A DNA stretch of 40,816 nucleotides from Rubrivivax sp. (lineage in GTDB: Bacteria > Pseudomonadota > Gammaproteobacteria > Burkholderiales > Burkholderiaceae_C): contig JAIXRN010000055.1 of the NCBI GenBank assembly GCA_027485165.1, forward strand, positions 1-40,816, written 5' to 3'. Of this stretch, positions 33,508 to 40,816 are shown piece after piece. Made by a program: the position numbers and the translations under genes. The notes beneath the pieces were generated by a model. That model saw nothing but the letters and a program-made list of their open reading frames with translations. It did not search any database and had not been told where the DNA came from. Numbering within the stretch: position 1 is the first letter of the stretch; each line of letters opens with the position of its first letter.

Positions 33508-35754
33508 TCACTTGGCCTGCGCAATGCGCTGGCCGCGCGAGGGGCTGGTAGCGACCTGAACATAGATCGGGTTGCTGTAGAACCAAAGGTCAGCCCAGGC
33601 CGCCACGTCGTACGACGAGTACTTCACGCCATTGACCACCGGCAGGTGGGTCGGGCAGCCATTGATGCTGTTGCCCGTGTACGGCTTGCGCCCGCCGACC
33701 GGGGGCACCACGGTGCCGACCGTATTGCACGGAATGCGCAGCTTGCTTTCGTCGCTGGCGTTCGTGTACAGGTCCGACAGCGGGTTGCCGCTGGCGTCGG
33801 TCTCGAAGGGCACCGAAGCCGGCAGGTTGGTGCCGCGCAGCCGGAAGTACTGCGACTGCGTGACCGTCGTCGTGTACGTCATGGCCGCCGCGGGGGCGTT
33901 GCCCACCGTGACGGGCGTCCAGTTGTTGGTGTTGAACACCGCGCGGATGGCTGCCGTCGTGTTCTTGGCGGCAGGCGGCACCACGGGCTGGCCGGCACGC
34001 GGGTCCGGGGCCTGGAACACGTCGTTGATCGTGGCCGTCGTGCCGTCCAGCCGCAGCCAGTCGGTGTTGATGGGCCAGGCACCGGCGTAGTCCGGGGCAC
34101 CCGGGGTCTTGCGGCCCGTGACCAGGCCACCGATCAGGTCGATGTGGTCCAGCACCGGCAGGTTCAGCGGCTGGGTGATGCCGACCTGGCGCAACGACGG
34201 GTTCGGGAAGGTGTACGGCGAATTGCTGGGGCCTGCGGGGTCGCGTACCACGATCGCGATCGTCACGGCGGTGCCGGGCGCCACGTTCAGGCGTTCGCCC
34301 ATGGTCGCGCAGCCGGCGGCACTGGGCGCCGAGCTGTTGTTGGCAGCTGCCACGGCCAGGGCCTGCACCTGGGCGGCCGACAGGCCCGTGCAGGCGACGA
34401 AGGCCAGGCGGTCGATCAACTGGCCGCTGTCGACGAAGGTATTGCCGCTGCGCAGGCCGTCAACGATGTATTGCGGGTTCAGCCGGTCGCTGCCGTTCTT
34501 CACCAGGGTGTAGTTCCTCTGGTATTCGCCCGGCTCGAAGTCTTGCGTGGTGCGGGTGTCATCCGGGCCGAACAGGCCGCGGTTGTGCCAGTCGGAACTG
34601 GCGAAGAACCAGAAATTACGGCCTTCGCCCAACAGGGCGTCCCACACGCCGCCGATGACGGCGCCGTAAACGCCAGTACCGCCGTAGGTGGTGCCGCCGA
34701 CGGAATCGGTGACGACGCCGTTGATGGTCTGGCGGCGCGGCAGGTATTCACCGCGGTCGGACGAGGCGCCGTGGCCAGGCTGGGTTTCCATGCCGAAGGC
34801 CACGTTCGGGCCGGCATTGTTGAAGTTGCGCAGGTGTTCGACGTTGAAGCCGTTGTTGCCGTTCGGGTTGAACGGGCCGGCGCGTTCCAGGTGGGCCGGC
34901 ACGTAGTAGCTGCCGTTCGGGTGGTTGGCCTGCATCCAGCGCACCGCTTCGGTGGTCTTGATGTGACCACGCTCACCCAGGCCAGCGGAACCGCTGACCA
35001 GAGAGGGGATCAGCTTCTGGCCAGGGGCGCTCCAGAAGGCCGTGGCAGCCGTCGAGATGGTGCTGCCCGGCACGTCGCAGGTCCACTGGTTCGAAACGCC
35101 GCGGCTCACGTCCGGGCCGTTGCCGCGGTCGAAGCAGTAGGTCCACTGCGCCATCGCGTTGGCGTTGCCCAGGATGGTGCTGGGGCCGGCGATCTGCGTG
35201 CCGTAGATCGACGCGGGCATCTGCCCGGCGATCACGGCCACCGAGGTGTGCTCATGGCCTTCGGCAACCGACTCCAGCCCCAGGAACAGCGGCAGGTTCT
35301 TGTTCGATGCCAGGTTCTCGAGGATCGGGTACTGGAACGACTGCAGAGCCTGCCAGCGCCACATGTTGGTGCCGCCGGGGTTGCCCAGGGGGGTCACGGG
35401 CGGGTTGCTGTTCGCCCAGGTGGTCGTCGGGCCCTGGTTGTTGAACGGGTAGCCGGGCGTGGCCAGGCTGGCGTCTTCGGTCAGGGTGCAGTTGCGGTTG
35501 CCGGTGCCGCCGTGGCCGGCTTGCACGAACCAGTCCAGACCCCAGGTGGCGGTCGACTTCTTCACCAGCTTCTGCATCGACAGCGAGCCGTCGGAACAGG
35601 TGGTGTGGTTGTGGAAGTCGCCGGCGACGTACTTGCCGGTCGCAGCGGTTTGCGCCACGGCGCTGCTGGCAGCGGCGGCAACGACGGCGGTGGCGACCGC
35701 GGCCATCGCGGCCAGCGCGACGGGGTGTTTGGTGAAGGGCTGGGACATGGGCAT
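33508..35754 (-). CDS. Exported PHP-type metallo-phosphoesterase
   Basis: The 748-residue product has a signal peptide (AAMAAVATAVVAAAASSAVAQ) and then the PHP metal-binding motif GDFHNHTTCSDGS, with further metal-type residues in SVAEGHEHTSV, VPAHLER and FFASSDWHNRG. PHP enzymes hydrolyse phosphoesters with a multi-metal site. This long secreted form resembles DUF3604-type proteins, but I cannot assign it exactly. Six or so Cys suggest disulfides. ATG 35754 has AGGAG 4 bp upstream; ATG 35748 is also possible. A Pho-box-like promoter lies upstream and a strong terminator downstream. Confidence 0.8.
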   Translation of the reverse strand: MPMSQPFTKHPVALAAMAAVATAVVAAAASSAVAQTAATGKYVAGDFHNHTTCSDGSLSMQKLVKKSTATWGLDWFVQAGHGGTGNRNCTLTEDASLATPGYPFNNQGPTTTWANSNPPVTPLGNPGGTNMWRWQALQSFQYPILENLASNKNLPLFLGLESVAEGHEHTSVAVIAGQMPASIYGTQIAGPSTILGNANAMAQWTYCFDRGNGPDVSRGVSNQWTCDVPGSTISTAATAFWSAPGQKLIPSLVSGSAGLGERGHIKTTEAVRWMQANHPNGSYYVPAHLERAGPFNPNGNNGFNVEHLRNFNNAGPNVAFGMETQPGHGASSDRGEYLPRRQTINGVVTDSVGGTTYGGTGVYGAVIGGVWDALLGEGRNFWFFASSDWHNRGLFGPDDTRTTQDFEPGEYQRNYTLVKNGSDRLNPQYIVDGLRSGNTFVDSGQLIDRLAFVACTGLSAAQVQALAVAAANNSSAPSAAGCATMGERLNVAPGTAVTIAIVVRDPAGPSNSPYTFPNPSLRQVGITQPLNLPVLDHIDLIGGLVTGRKTPGAPDYAGAWPINTDWLRLDGTTATINDVFQAPDPRAGQPVVPPAAKNTTAAIRAVFNTNNWTPVTVGNAPAAAMTYTTTVTQSQYFRLRGTNLPASVPFETDASGNPLSDLYTNASDESKLRIPCNTVGTVVPPVGGRKPYTGNSINGCPTHLPVVNGVKYSSYDVAAWADLWFYSNPIYVQVATSPSRGQRIAQAK

Positions 35755-35786
35755 GCTGCTCCTGGGGTAATCGGTGGGGTTGATCG

Positions 35787-35820
35787 ACTCTAGGCAGCGC
35801 GATTGACGATCTCGTGACAG
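35787..35820 (-). promoter_or_regulatory. Candidate Pho box and -10 for the PHP-domain gene
   Basis: On the minus strand CTGTCAC (35820-35814), a 4-bp spacer, and TCGTCAA (35809-35803) resemble two PhoB half-sites. Ten bp further is TAGAGT (35792-35787) as a -10 box, which is the spacing of PhoB-activated promoters. The second half-site matches the consensus at only four of seven positions, so this is tentative. Confidence 0.4.
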
Positions 35821-35959
35821 AACCCAGGTCAGTTCCGTCGCCCTGGCCCGCACCCCATGGATCGGGGGGTGAGCCCCTGGCAGCGGGCGCGGGGCGACGC
35901 AGCTTCGTCACAAACGGTGCGCATAGTCCGCTCAAAACCCTGCCACCCGAGGACCTTTT

Positions 35960-36637
35960 ATGAAACCAAGCGCCACTGCCCTGCAATCCGTCCTGGGCAT
36001 CGCCCTGATCTCCGTCGCCGGCGCTGCCAGCGCTGCCATCACCTTCACGAGCACCGCCACCAACCCGGTCTTCGTGGGCGGCAGCACCGACCGCTTCACC
36101 GACCTCACGATCAACAGCATCCTGCCTGATCTGGCCATCACCCGTAACGCCGGGCCCTTCCGCTACACCGCGGCCACCAGCTTCACCGATCCGGTCGAGT
36201 CCGGTCTGTTCGTCGCGCCGCTGGCCGGCAACATCGGTTTGTCGACCACCTGGTTTGCCGATTCCCTGGTCATCAGCCTGCTGTCGTCCAACGTGCTGGG
36301 CTTCGGCGGCAATTTCTTCCTGTCCAACCTCCTGGGCGAAGCTGTTGGCGCCAACGGCGGGACCAACCCCGCACCGAACGTGACGATCACGGTGACCGAC
36401 ATCAACGGCCTGAGCCTGACCCGCGCCGTGAACGCGTCTTCGACCACCTTCTCGGGCTTCATTTCTGATGTGCCGCTGCGCTTTGCCACCATCAGCGTGG
36501 CTTCGCTGAACAACGAGCGCTTCATCACCGCCGACAACGTCGTGCTGTCGGCCGTGCCTGAACCCGGCACCTACGGCCTGCTGGCCGCGGGCCTGCTGGC
36601 CGTGGGCCTGCTGGCCCGTCGTCGGCAGTCGCACTGA
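35960..36637 (+). CDS. PEP-CTERM sorted exported protein
   Basis: The 225-residue product has a signal peptide (LGIALISVAGAASA) and a beta-rich, Thr/Asn/Ser-rich body. The C-terminus carries a textbook PEP-CTERM tag: VPEPGTYGLLAAGLLAVGLLARRRQSH from residue 199, split here as the VPEP motif, a hydrophobic helix and the basic ARRRQ end. It should be processed by an exosortase encoded elsewhere. GAGGA lies 6 bp before the ATG. It is not similar in its body to the island PEP-CTERM protein at 25286. It diverges from the PHP gene. Confidence 0.9.
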   Translation: MKPSATALQSVLGIALISVAGAASAAITFTSTATNPVFVGGSTDRFTDLTINSILPDLAITRNAGPFRYTAATSFTDPVESGLFVAPLAGNIGLSTTWFADSLVISLLSSNVLGFGGNFFLSNLLGEAVGANGGTNPAPNVTITVTDINGLSLTRAVNASSTTFSGFISDVPLRFATISVASLNNERFITADNVVLSAVPEPGTYGLLAAGLLAVGLLARRRQSH

Positions 36638-36654
36638 CCCCTGCAGCACGCACG

Positions 36655-36712
36655 CAGCGGGCAGGGCCTGCTGCAGCACGCCTCCAGCAGGCAGTGCCTG
36701 CTGCAGCGGGCG
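36655..36712 (+). repeat. Two tandem palindromic units after the PEP-CTERM gene
   Basis: Two similar units of about 29 bp (36655-36684 and 36685-36712) each contain an inverted repeat; the second is a perfect nine-base pair, CAGCAGGCA/TGCCTGCTG (36685-36693 with 36695-36703). With no T run it is not a clear terminator. It fills most of the gap before the oxygenase gene. Confidence 0.6.
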
Positions 36713-36735
36713 CGGCGGGGCCAGACAATGCCGCG

Positions 36736-37362
36736 ATGAGCCACGAAGTCTTCGACCTGTTTCCCACGCCCTTGCTGCGCGCCAAGGGCGTGTTGCCGTT
36801 GCCGCTGGTCGCTGGCCTGGTGGCGCACTTCGGTGCCCAGGCCGACCGCGAGAACAACGCGTCGCCCAACCTGTCGCACACGCGCATGCTCAGCCCGTCT
36901 GAGAGTCCCTTGTTCGGGCAAGCGGCGCAGTTCATCACGCCCAAGCTGGTGGCCATGGGTGAACTGATGTTCGGCGAAAGTCTGGGCTGGTCGGTGAAGG
37001 AAATGTGGGTCAACCTGCTGGACGAAGGCGGCCGCCAGGCCATGCACAACCACGCCAACAGTTTCATTTCAGGCGTGGTCTACCTCACGCCCACGCACCC
37101 TGATTCGCAGACCGTGTTCATGAAGTCGCCCGGGGGCACCGACTTCGCCTTCCGCAACGACCACGGCAAGACCCAGCCCACACCCTACAGCGCCGACAAG
37201 TGGGTCAGCCCCCGCCCCGACCCGGGCGACATGGTGCTGTTTCCCAGCTACCTGATGCACGCCGTGCCGCCCAACCCGGGCGCGCGGCGCATCACCCTGG
37301 CCTTCAACGCCATCCCCACCCGGCTGGATTCCTGGGGCTACGCCATCCGTTTCAGTGGCTAG
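36736..37362 (+). CDS. 2OG-Fe(II) oxygenase family protein (TIGR02466-like)
   Basis: The 208-residue product fits the putative 2-oxoglutarate/iron oxygenase family TIGR02466: an LFPTPLLRA start, a core MHNHANSFISGVVYL (His104, His106) and GDMVLFPSYLMHAVPPN (His175), with RRITLAFN giving the Arg for 2-oxoglutarate. The substrate of the family is unknown. ATG 36736 is chosen because the open frame above it lies in the repeat units. Its stop is immediately followed by, or overlaps, the start of the MFS/spermidine-synthase-like gene, so the two are probably co-translated. Confidence 0.88.
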   Translation: MSHEVFDLFPTPLLRAKGVLPLPLVAGLVAHFGAQADRENNASPNLSHTRMLSPSESPLFGQAAQFITPKLVAMGELMFGESLGWSVKEMWVNLLDEGGRQAMHNHANSFISGVVYLTPTHPDSQTVFMKSPGGTDFAFRNDHGKTQPTPYSADKWVSPRPDPGDMVLFPSYLMHAVPPNPGARRITLAFNAIPTRLDSWGYAIRFSG

Positions 37363-37369
37363 GACGGCC

Positions 37370-40297
37370 GTGCCCTGGCGCCGGCCCGCACTGCTGGCGC
37401 TGATGGTGGCTTCCGGCTTTGCCGGGCTGGGCTACCAGATCGTCTGGACGCAGCAGGCTGCGCTGTGGCTGGGGCATGAAGCGGCGGCGGTCTTTGCGGT
37501 CGTCACGGCCTTTTTCGGCGGCCTGGCCCTGGGCGCCTGGACCTTGGGGCGGCGCATCGAAGCCAGCGCGCGGCCAGCGCAGGGCTATGCCGCCTGTGAA
37601 GTGGCCATCGCCGTGTGGAGCGGCGTGCTGGCGCTGGCCATGCCGCCGCTGAGCGACGTGTTGCTGCGCCTGATCGGCGCCGAACCCGCGCCGCTGTGGC
37701 ACGCCGGCCTGGCCTTCGCAGGCTGCTTCCTGCTGCTGCTGCCGGCCACCGCGGCGATGGGCGCCACGCTGCCGGCCATGGCCGCAGCCCTGTCGCGCGG
37801 GCTGGCCGGCGGGGCTGCCGAAGTGGCCGACGTTCCCGGCGTTGCCGATAGACCGGCGGCACGGTCGCCTATTGCGGCGCTGTACGCCAGCAACACCGCA
37901 GGCGCCGTGCTGGGTGTGCTGGCCACCGCCTTCTGGCTGGTGCCGCAGTACGGCCTGGCGCGCACGGCCGCGGGCTGCGCGGTGCTGAACTTGCTGTGTG
38001 CGGCGCTGGCCTGGGCGCTGGCGGCGCGCACGCCGGCAGGCCTGCCGATGCCGTCATCGCCGCCATGGCCGCCAACGTCAAAGCCAACGCCAACGCCAAC
38101 GCCAACGCCAACGCCGACATCGCAGCCCGTGAGGTCAGCCACACCCTCGACGTCAGCGCCGCCGGGCCAGGGCCAGGTGCTGCCTGCTGCCCCGGGCTGG
38201 CGGCTGCTGGCCGCCACGGGCTTTCTGGGCATCGGCTACGAACTGCTGGTGGTGCGCGTGCTCAGCCAGGTGACCGAGAACACCGTCTACACCTTTGCCA
38301 CCCTGCTGGCCATCTACCTGCTGGGCACGGCCGCGGGCGCAGCCTTGTATGCCCGGCTGGCCCCGGCAGCGCCCGGCACGGCGCTGCGCCACGCGCTGGT
38401 GGCCGCGGTGGCCTGGGCCTGCCTGACGGGCACCGCCAGCCTGTGGGCGGCCGAGGCCTTGCGCGACACCGCCACCGCCTGGCGCGGCCCCGATGCCGCT
38501 GCCACACTGGCCTGGGCGCTGGTCGCTGAAGCCTTGCCCGCATTGCTGGCCTTCGCCCTGCCCACCGTGGCGATGGGCGCGCTCTTCAGCCACCTGGCCA
38601 CGCAGGCCCGCCAGGCCGGTGTGGCGCTGGGCCAGACGCTGGCGGCCAACACCCTGGGCGCAGCCGCCGCGCCGCCCGCGCTGGGCCTGCTGCTGGTGCC
38701 GGCGCTGGGCAGCAAGGGCGCCCTACTGGCCGTGGTGGCGGGCTACCTGCTGCTGCTGCTGGGGCCCGGCCTTCTGGCGCGCGTTCGGCAGGCTGGCCAG
38801 GGCCAGGGTGTCGGCGGCTCACAGGCTGGCCCATCGCTTGCCGTGTCGGCGGTGGCGGCTGGCGCTGGCGCGGCCGCCATCGGGCTGGCCGCCCTGGCGC
38901 CGCCGCTGGCCTTCGTTTCACTGGCGCCGGGTGGCCAGCTGCTGCGCTATGAAGAAGGCGCGCTGGCAGCGGTCAGCGTGGTGGCCGACGCCGACGGCGT
39001 GGCCCGCTTGCACATCAACAACCGGCAGCAGGAAGGCAGCAGTGCCACGCGGCTGGCCGACGCGCGCCAGGCCCTGCTGCCCCTGCTGCTGCACCCGGCG
39101 CCGCAGCGCGTGCTGTTCCTGGGGCTGGGCACCGGCGTAACAGCTGGCGCCGCTGCGGCAGACCCCGCGCTGCAGGTGGACGCTGCCGAACTGCTGCCCG
39201 AGGTCATCGCTGCCGCAGAACTGTTCCGCAGCCCCGGCGAAGCGCGCCCGCGCGTGGTGGCGGCCGACGCGCGGCGTTTCGCCCGCGCGCCAGGGCCTGC
39301 TTACGACATCGTCGTCAGCGACAACTTCCACCCGGCGCGCAGCGGCTCGGCCCTGCTGTACACGGTCGAACACTTCCGCGCCGTGCAGGCGCGGTTGCAG
39401 CCGGGCGGGCTGTTCTGCCAGTGGCTGCCGCTGCACCAGATCGACCTGAACAGCCTGCGCAGCGTGGTGCAGTCCTTCCTGGCCGTCTACCCCGGGGCGG
39501 TGGCCGTGCTGGCCACGCACAGCCTGCAGACGCCGGTGCTGGGCCTGGTGGGGCAGGCCGCCGTCGCACCTGCCGTCGCACCTGCTGTCGCACCCGCCAT
39601 CGCGTCTGGCGGCAGGTCTGCCAGCACGGCCGCCCCGCGCTTCAGCGCCGCAGCGCTGCGCGCGCGCCAGGCCAGCTACCGTGCGCAGCCCTTGCACGAC
39701 TACGGCCTGGGCGACGAATTCGCCGTGCTGGGCAGCATCGTGGCCGGCCCGCAGGCGCTGGCGCAGTGGTCGGCCGGCGCGCCGCTGAACACCGACGACC
39801 AGCCTCGCGTGGCCTACCTGGCCCCGCGCATCACCTACGTGCCCGAAGGCCTGCCGGCCGATCGCCTGCAAGCCCTGTTGCAGGGCCTGGCGAAGGCGCC
39901 CACCGACCCGCGCAGCGTGGTCGACTTCAGCGCCAACCCGCGCAGCGTGGTCGACGCCGGCACCGACCCGCGGAGCGCGGTCGACGCCGGTGCCGACACC
40001 GCCTGGCCGCAGCGCCTGGCGGCCTACTGGGCCGCGCGCGACCGCTTCATCGACGCCGGCCGCGCCGTGCGCCCCAGCGCCGACGCGCGCCAGATGCTGG
40101 CTCAGGTGCAGGCGCCGCTGCTGGCGGTGCTGCAGACCAGCCCCGACTTCCGCCCTGCCTTCGACCCGCTGCAGCGCATGGCGCAGCAGCTGGCGGCGGT
40201 CGACCCGGCGGCGGCGCAGGGCCTGCTGGCGGCGCTGGCAGAGATCGACGCGCGGCGCGGCCTGGCGGCTGAATCCAGGCCGGCCGTGCAGCCGTAA
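37370..40297 (+). CDS. Fused MFS transporter/spermidine-synthase-like protein
   Basis: The 975-residue product has about a dozen membrane segments in two blocks (about 5-225 and 270-515), then a spermidine-synthase-like Rossmann domain with VLFLGLGTG (about residue 580) and YDIVVSDNFHP. The polyamine-site residues are not obviously conserved, so true aminopropyl transfer is uncertain. Three in-frame repeats occur: Pro-Thr (near 239-251), VAPA (near 735) and PRSVVDAG (near 850). GTG 37370 has AGGA 5 bp upstream; GTG 37355, overlapping the oxygenase stop, is the alternative. Confidence 0.85.
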   Translation: MPWRRPALLALMVASGFAGLGYQIVWTQQAALWLGHEAAAVFAVVTAFFGGLALGAWTLGRRIEASARPAQGYAACEVAIAVWSGVLALAMPPLSDVLLRLIGAEPAPLWHAGLAFAGCFLLLLPATAAMGATLPAMAAALSRGLAGGAAEVADVPGVADRPAARSPIAALYASNTAGAVLGVLATAFWLVPQYGLARTAAGCAVLNLLCAALAWALAARTPAGLPMPSSPPWPPTSKPTPTPTPTPTPTSQPVRSATPSTSAPPGQGQVLPAAPGWRLLAATGFLGIGYELLVVRVLSQVTENTVYTFATLLAIYLLGTAAGAALYARLAPAAPGTALRHALVAAVAWACLTGTASLWAAEALRDTATAWRGPDAAATLAWALVAEALPALLAFALPTVAMGALFSHLATQARQAGVALGQTLAANTLGAAAAPPALGLLLVPALGSKGALLAVVAGYLLLLLGPGLLARVRQAGQGQGVGGSQAGPSLAVSAVAAGAGAAAIGLAALAPPLAFVSLAPGGQLLRYEEGALAAVSVVADADGVARLHINNRQQEGSSATRLADARQALLPLLLHPAPQRVLFLGLGTGVTAGAAAADPALQVDAAELLPEVIAAAELFRSPGEARPRVVAADARRFARAPGPAYDIVVSDNFHPARSGSALLYTVEHFRAVQARLQPGGLFCQWLPLHQIDLNSLRSVVQSFLAVYPGAVAVLATHSLQTPVLGLVGQAAVAPAVAPAVAPAIASGGRSASTAAPRFSAAALRARQASYRAQPLHDYGLGDEFAVLGSIVAGPQALAQWSAGAPLNTDDQPRVAYLAPRITYVPEGLPADRLQALLQGLAKAPTDPRSVVDFSANPRSVVDAGTDPRSAVDAGADTAWPQRLAAYWAARDRFIDAGRAVRPSADARQMLAQVQAPLLAVLQTSPDFRPAFDPLQRMAQQLAAVDPAAAQGLLAALAEIDARRGLAAESRPAVQP
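38083..38118 (+). repeat. In-frame GCCAAC hexamer repeat
   Basis: Five perfect GCCAAC units and one GCCGAC unit encode a Pro-Thr linker between the two membrane blocks of the fused transporter. Changes in copy number would keep the frame, so the linker length can vary by slippage. Confidence 0.9.
39901..39990 (+). repeat. Three 30-bp tandem repeats in the fused protein gene
   Basis: Units at 39901, 39931 and 39961 encode TDPRSVVDFS, ANPRSVVDAG and TDPRSAVDAG. They insert a ten-residue periodic linker before the C-terminal helical region and keep the frame. Confidence 0.88.
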
Positions 40298-40401
40298 AAA
40301 GCAGCAGCGAAGCCGGGCGTCCGCCGCATAGACGCCATGCAGAGCCGACGCAAACGCCGCAGAGACGCCCCACAGAGCCGCCCACCCACGGACACCACAG
40401 C

Positions 40402-40816
40402 GTGACGCCAAGAACCGTCAGATGGGCAAGGCATTGGCTGGCCTGGGGCCTGGTGCTGGCCCTGCCCTGGCTGGGCCTGGGCCTGGCGCAAAGGCAGGCC
40501 TTGGGGCCGCTGCACGTGCACGCAACGTCGACGCCCTGGTACACGGGCACGGGTACGGGCACGGCCGCGGCGGCTGGCGCCACGACAGCAGCAGGGATGA
40601 CCGAACGGGCCTGGGCCTGGTGGTGGGCACAGGTGCGGTCGCAGACTGCCAAGCGCACCGCGGCCAGGGCGGCGCCACACACGCAGGCTCTGGCGCAGCT
40701 GAATGGCCAGTCGCGGCCGCTGATGCACCCGGATCTGCACCCGGATGTGCACCGGGATGTGCACCCGGAAAGACACCCGCATATCCACCCCCACCCCCAC
40801 CCCCACCCCCACCCCC
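40402..40816 (+). CDS. Unknown membrane-anchored protein with His-Pro repeats, 5' part
   Basis: The frame from GTG 40402 stays open to the window edge (138 codons, no stop). It has one membrane or signal segment (HWLAWGLVLALPWLGLGLA), a Thr/Gly/Ala-rich and Trp-rich middle (ERAWAWWWAQV), then five four-residue repeats HPDL/HPDV/HRDV/HPER/HPHI from 40726, followed by HP pairs. His-rich stretches often bind metal, but no function can be assigned. It follows the fused protein gene by about 100 bp on the same strand. The start is uncertain, as no clear ribosome binding site is seen. Confidence 0.55.
   Translation, partial: MTPRTVRWARHWLAWGLVLALPWLGLGLAQRQALGPLHVHATSTPWYTGTGTGTAAAAGATTAAGMTERAWAWWWAQVRSQTAKRTAARAAPHTQALAQLNGQSRPLMHPDLHPDVHRDVHPERHPHIHPHPHPHPHP
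40726..40816 (+). repeat. 12-bp repeats grading into a CACCCC tract at the window end
   Basis: Five 12-bp units starting CAC (40726-40785) are followed by a pure CACCCC hexamer array (40786-40816) that reaches the last base. The complementary strand is a GGGGTG array with quadruplex potential. The sequence probably ends here because an assembly stopped in the repeat. Confidence 0.85.

Noticed and set aside
33457..35793. 778-codon plus-strand frame across the PHP-domain gene
   Set aside because: The minus strand carries a signal peptide, PHP motif and ribosome binding site, while this frame gives a low-complexity Val/Gly/Arg product.
38918..40411. 497-codon minus-strand frame opposite the fused MFS/synthase gene
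   Set aside because: It is a shadow of the plus-strand synthase domain, which has recognisable motifs.
40726..40816. CRISPR-like array at the window end
   Set aside because: Units are 12 and 6 bp, in frame and without unique spacers; this is a coding low-complexity repeat.

Overview
The window is high-G+C DNA from a betaproteobacterium, most likely a member of the Burkholderiales (Sphaerotilaceae/Comamonadaceae-like). The evidence is the ribosomal-protein gene order, the basic tail on S3, the PEP-CTERM proteins and heavy G/C use at third codon positions. No genus call is safe from sequence reading alone.

Region 1 (1-15870, plus strand) is the str/S10/spc/alpha ribosomal-protein supercluster: tuf (3' end), rpsJ, rplC-D-W-B, rpsS, rplV, rpsC, rplP, rpmC, rpsQ, a peroxiredoxin, rplN-X-E, rpsN, rpsH, rplF-R, rpsE, rpmD, rplO, secY, infA, rpmJ, rpsM-K-D, rpoA and rplQ, closed by a strong intrinsic terminator. 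New transcription starts are likely before rplC, rplN and rpsD. Each has a TATACT/CATAAT-type -10 box followed by a structured leader, and two identical-arm hairpins precede rplQ.

Region 2 (15880-20152, minus strand) is a translationally coupled three-gene operon: a membrane protein-kinase-like protein with a HAMP domain that lacks two key catalytic residues, a LysM-like/polysaccharide deacetylase protein missing one metal-binding His, and a TPR-like lipoprotein. Diverging from it are a DCC-COQ7 fusion protein (probably ubiquinone-related), a small unknown protein and a beta-lactamase-fold serine hydrolase.

Region 3 (23066-29611) is initiator tRNA-Met followed by a decayed genomic island. 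A 137-bp direct repeat, made of the 3' part of the tRNA plus its terminator, flanks a SNF2-family ATPase, a PEP-CTERM protein, a secreted tail-collar-domain protein, an IS91-like transposase remnant, the C-terminal end of a Fic protein and an intact-looking hipBA pair. No integrase is left. An 11-bp-periodic repeat sits just inside the left end.

Region 4 (29649-35754, minus strand) holds an exported PHP-type metallo-phosphoesterase with a possible Pho box, a terminator, and then a five-gene run: Tat-exported PCuAC-like protein, membrane-anchored parvulin isomerase, and three consecutive HupE/UreJ-like membrane proteins. The last four genes are tightly packed, with overlaps or a 19-bp gap. This set looks like a metal-handling or envelope module whose role I cannot name, and it is the best candidate here for an undescribed system.

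Region 5 (35960-40816, plus strand) carries a second PEP-CTERM protein, a TIGR02466-like 2OG-Fe(II) oxygenase coupled to a large fused MFS/spermidine-synthase-like protein with three in-frame repeat tracts, and the start of an unknown membrane protein that runs into His-Pro repeats exactly where the window ends.
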